6,231 nucleotides of DNA, taken from an uncultured Actinomycetes bacterium. Lineage in GTDB: Bacteria > Actinomycetota > Acidimicrobiia > Acidimicrobiales > Acidimicrobilacustridaceae. Where the stretch lies: the NCBI GenBank assembly GCA_945957335.1, contig CAMFLJ010000230.1:1-6231 (forward strand), in the 5' to 3' direction. Shown piece by piece: positions 5,752 through 6,231 of the stretch; position 1 is the stretch's first letter, and each line of letters opens with the position of its first letter. Made by a program: the position numbers and the translations under genes. A model generated the notes under the pieces. The model worked only from the letters and a program-made list of their open reading frames with translations. It was not told the origin of the DNA and did not search any database.

Positions 5752-6182
5752 GCCAGCGGTCGGCCGCCCCGAAGGGCGGCGAGCCCCAGGTCCGCGCCGC
5801 CGGCGGGGTGCTCTGGAAGGACGACGACGGCACCCGCACGGTGCTGCTCGTGCACCGGCCCAAGTACGGCGACTGGACCTTCCCGAAGGGCAAGCTCGAG
5901 CCGGGCGAGACCGACGAGCAGGCGGCGCACCGCGAGGTGCTCGAGGAGACCGGGCTCGACTGCGAGCTCGGCCGTGAGCTGCCGACGGTGCGCTACCGCG
6001 ACAACAAGGGCCGCACCAAGCAGGTGCGCTACTGGGAGATGACGGTCGTGGGCGGCCGCTTCGAGCCCAACGACGAGGTCGACGGCATCGAGTGGCTCGG
6101 GCTGAAGGCGGCGCGCAAGCGCCTCACCTACGACCACGACGCCGACGTGCTCGACGCCTTCGCCGAGCTGCCCACGCGCTGA
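5748..6182 (+). CDS. Nudix hydrolase, MutT1-like, single domain
   Basis: This 144-residue protein has a complete Nudix box at 48-70: G48, E54, R62-E63, E66-E67 and G69, matching Gx5Ex7REUxEExGU. It should bind Mg2+ and hydrolyse a nucleoside diphosphate linked to another group. The flanking sequence, AAGGVLWK, VHRPKYGDWTFPKGKLEPGET, VRYWEM, EVDGIEWL and LTYDHDADVLDAF, closely follows the N-terminal half of mycobacterial MutT1 as I recall it. That enzyme removes 8-oxo-(d)GTP and can act on diadenosine polyphosphates, and in M. tuberculosis its gene adjoins ppk. The C-terminal histidine-phosphatase domain of mycobacterial MutT1 is absent: the stop is in place right after the Nudix fold. The GTG at 5748 is preferred because it makes a second GTGA overlap with the gene before it; an ATG at 5739 would add three residues. 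The exact substrate cannot be read from sequence. Confidence 0.92.
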   Translation: MSQRSAAPKGGEPQVRAAGGVLWKDDDGTRTVLLVHRPKYGDWTFPKGKLEPGETDEQAAHREVLEETGLDCELGRELPTVRYRDNKGRTKQVRYWEMTVVGGRFEPNDEVDGIEWLGLKAARKRLTYDHDADVLDAFAELPTR

Positions 6183-6189
6183 GCGGGCC

Positions 6190-6231
6190 GTGACCGACAC
6201 CCCCCTCGCGGGACGGCCGTCGGTGTGGCGC
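6190..6231 (+). CDS. Possible start of a further operon gene (runs off the window)
   Basis: A GTG at 6190, 7 bases after the Nudix stop, opens a frame with no stop to the window end (14 codons, beginning V-T-D-T-P-L-A-G). Codons are GC-ending, as in the neighbours, and the spacing fits another operon member. The upstream GAGCGGG is a weak ribosome site. Fourteen codons are too few to identify a family. Confidence 0.35.
   Translation, partial: MTDTPLAGRPSVWR

Overview
The window is very GC-rich, its codons end almost always in G or C, and it carries two WhiB-family genes. WhiB-like iron-sulfur proteins are essentially confined to Actinomycetota and their phages, so this is an actinobacterial chromosome. 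The frequent GTG starts and the apparently leaderless ppk and second whiB genes fit that. A deep-branching class such as Acidimicrobiia is a guess from the overall style, not something the sequence proves.

Left part (1-1588): a WhiB/WhmD-type regulator on + (36-329, with a strong AGGAGG site) converges on a stand-alone glutamate formiminotransferase on - (1211-372). A second, different WhiB-like protein lies upstream of it on - (1588-1334). The 122 bases between these two minus-strand genes hold a hairpin just after the whiB stop. They also hold a long hairpin whose last stem bases overlap the ribosome binding site of the formiminotransferase.

Middle (1589-2089): a divergent intergenic region, then a 90-residue protein of unknown function on + (1743-2015), then two GC-rich hairpins. 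These are followed by a compact ppk promoter with a perfect 10-bp palindrome touching the -10 element.

Right part (2090-6231): a tightly packed + strand operon. Polyphosphate kinase 1 (713 aa) is followed by a CYTH-CHAD protein (507 aa) and a MutT1-like Nudix hydrolase (144 aa), each joined to the gene before it by a 4-base GTGA overlap. A possible next gene starts 7 bases later and runs off the window. The module makes polyphosphate (PPK1), probably binds polyphosphate and cleaves triphosphate (CYTH-CHAD), and hydrolyses damaged or signalling nucleotides (Nudix). The families are known. The less ordinary points are the packing of the operon, a histidine-rich and otherwise degenerate CHAD domain, a MutT1-like protein without the phosphatase domain of mycobacterial MutT1, and the RBS-overlapping hairpin. 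I found no mobile element, CRISPR array, tRNA or rRNA.
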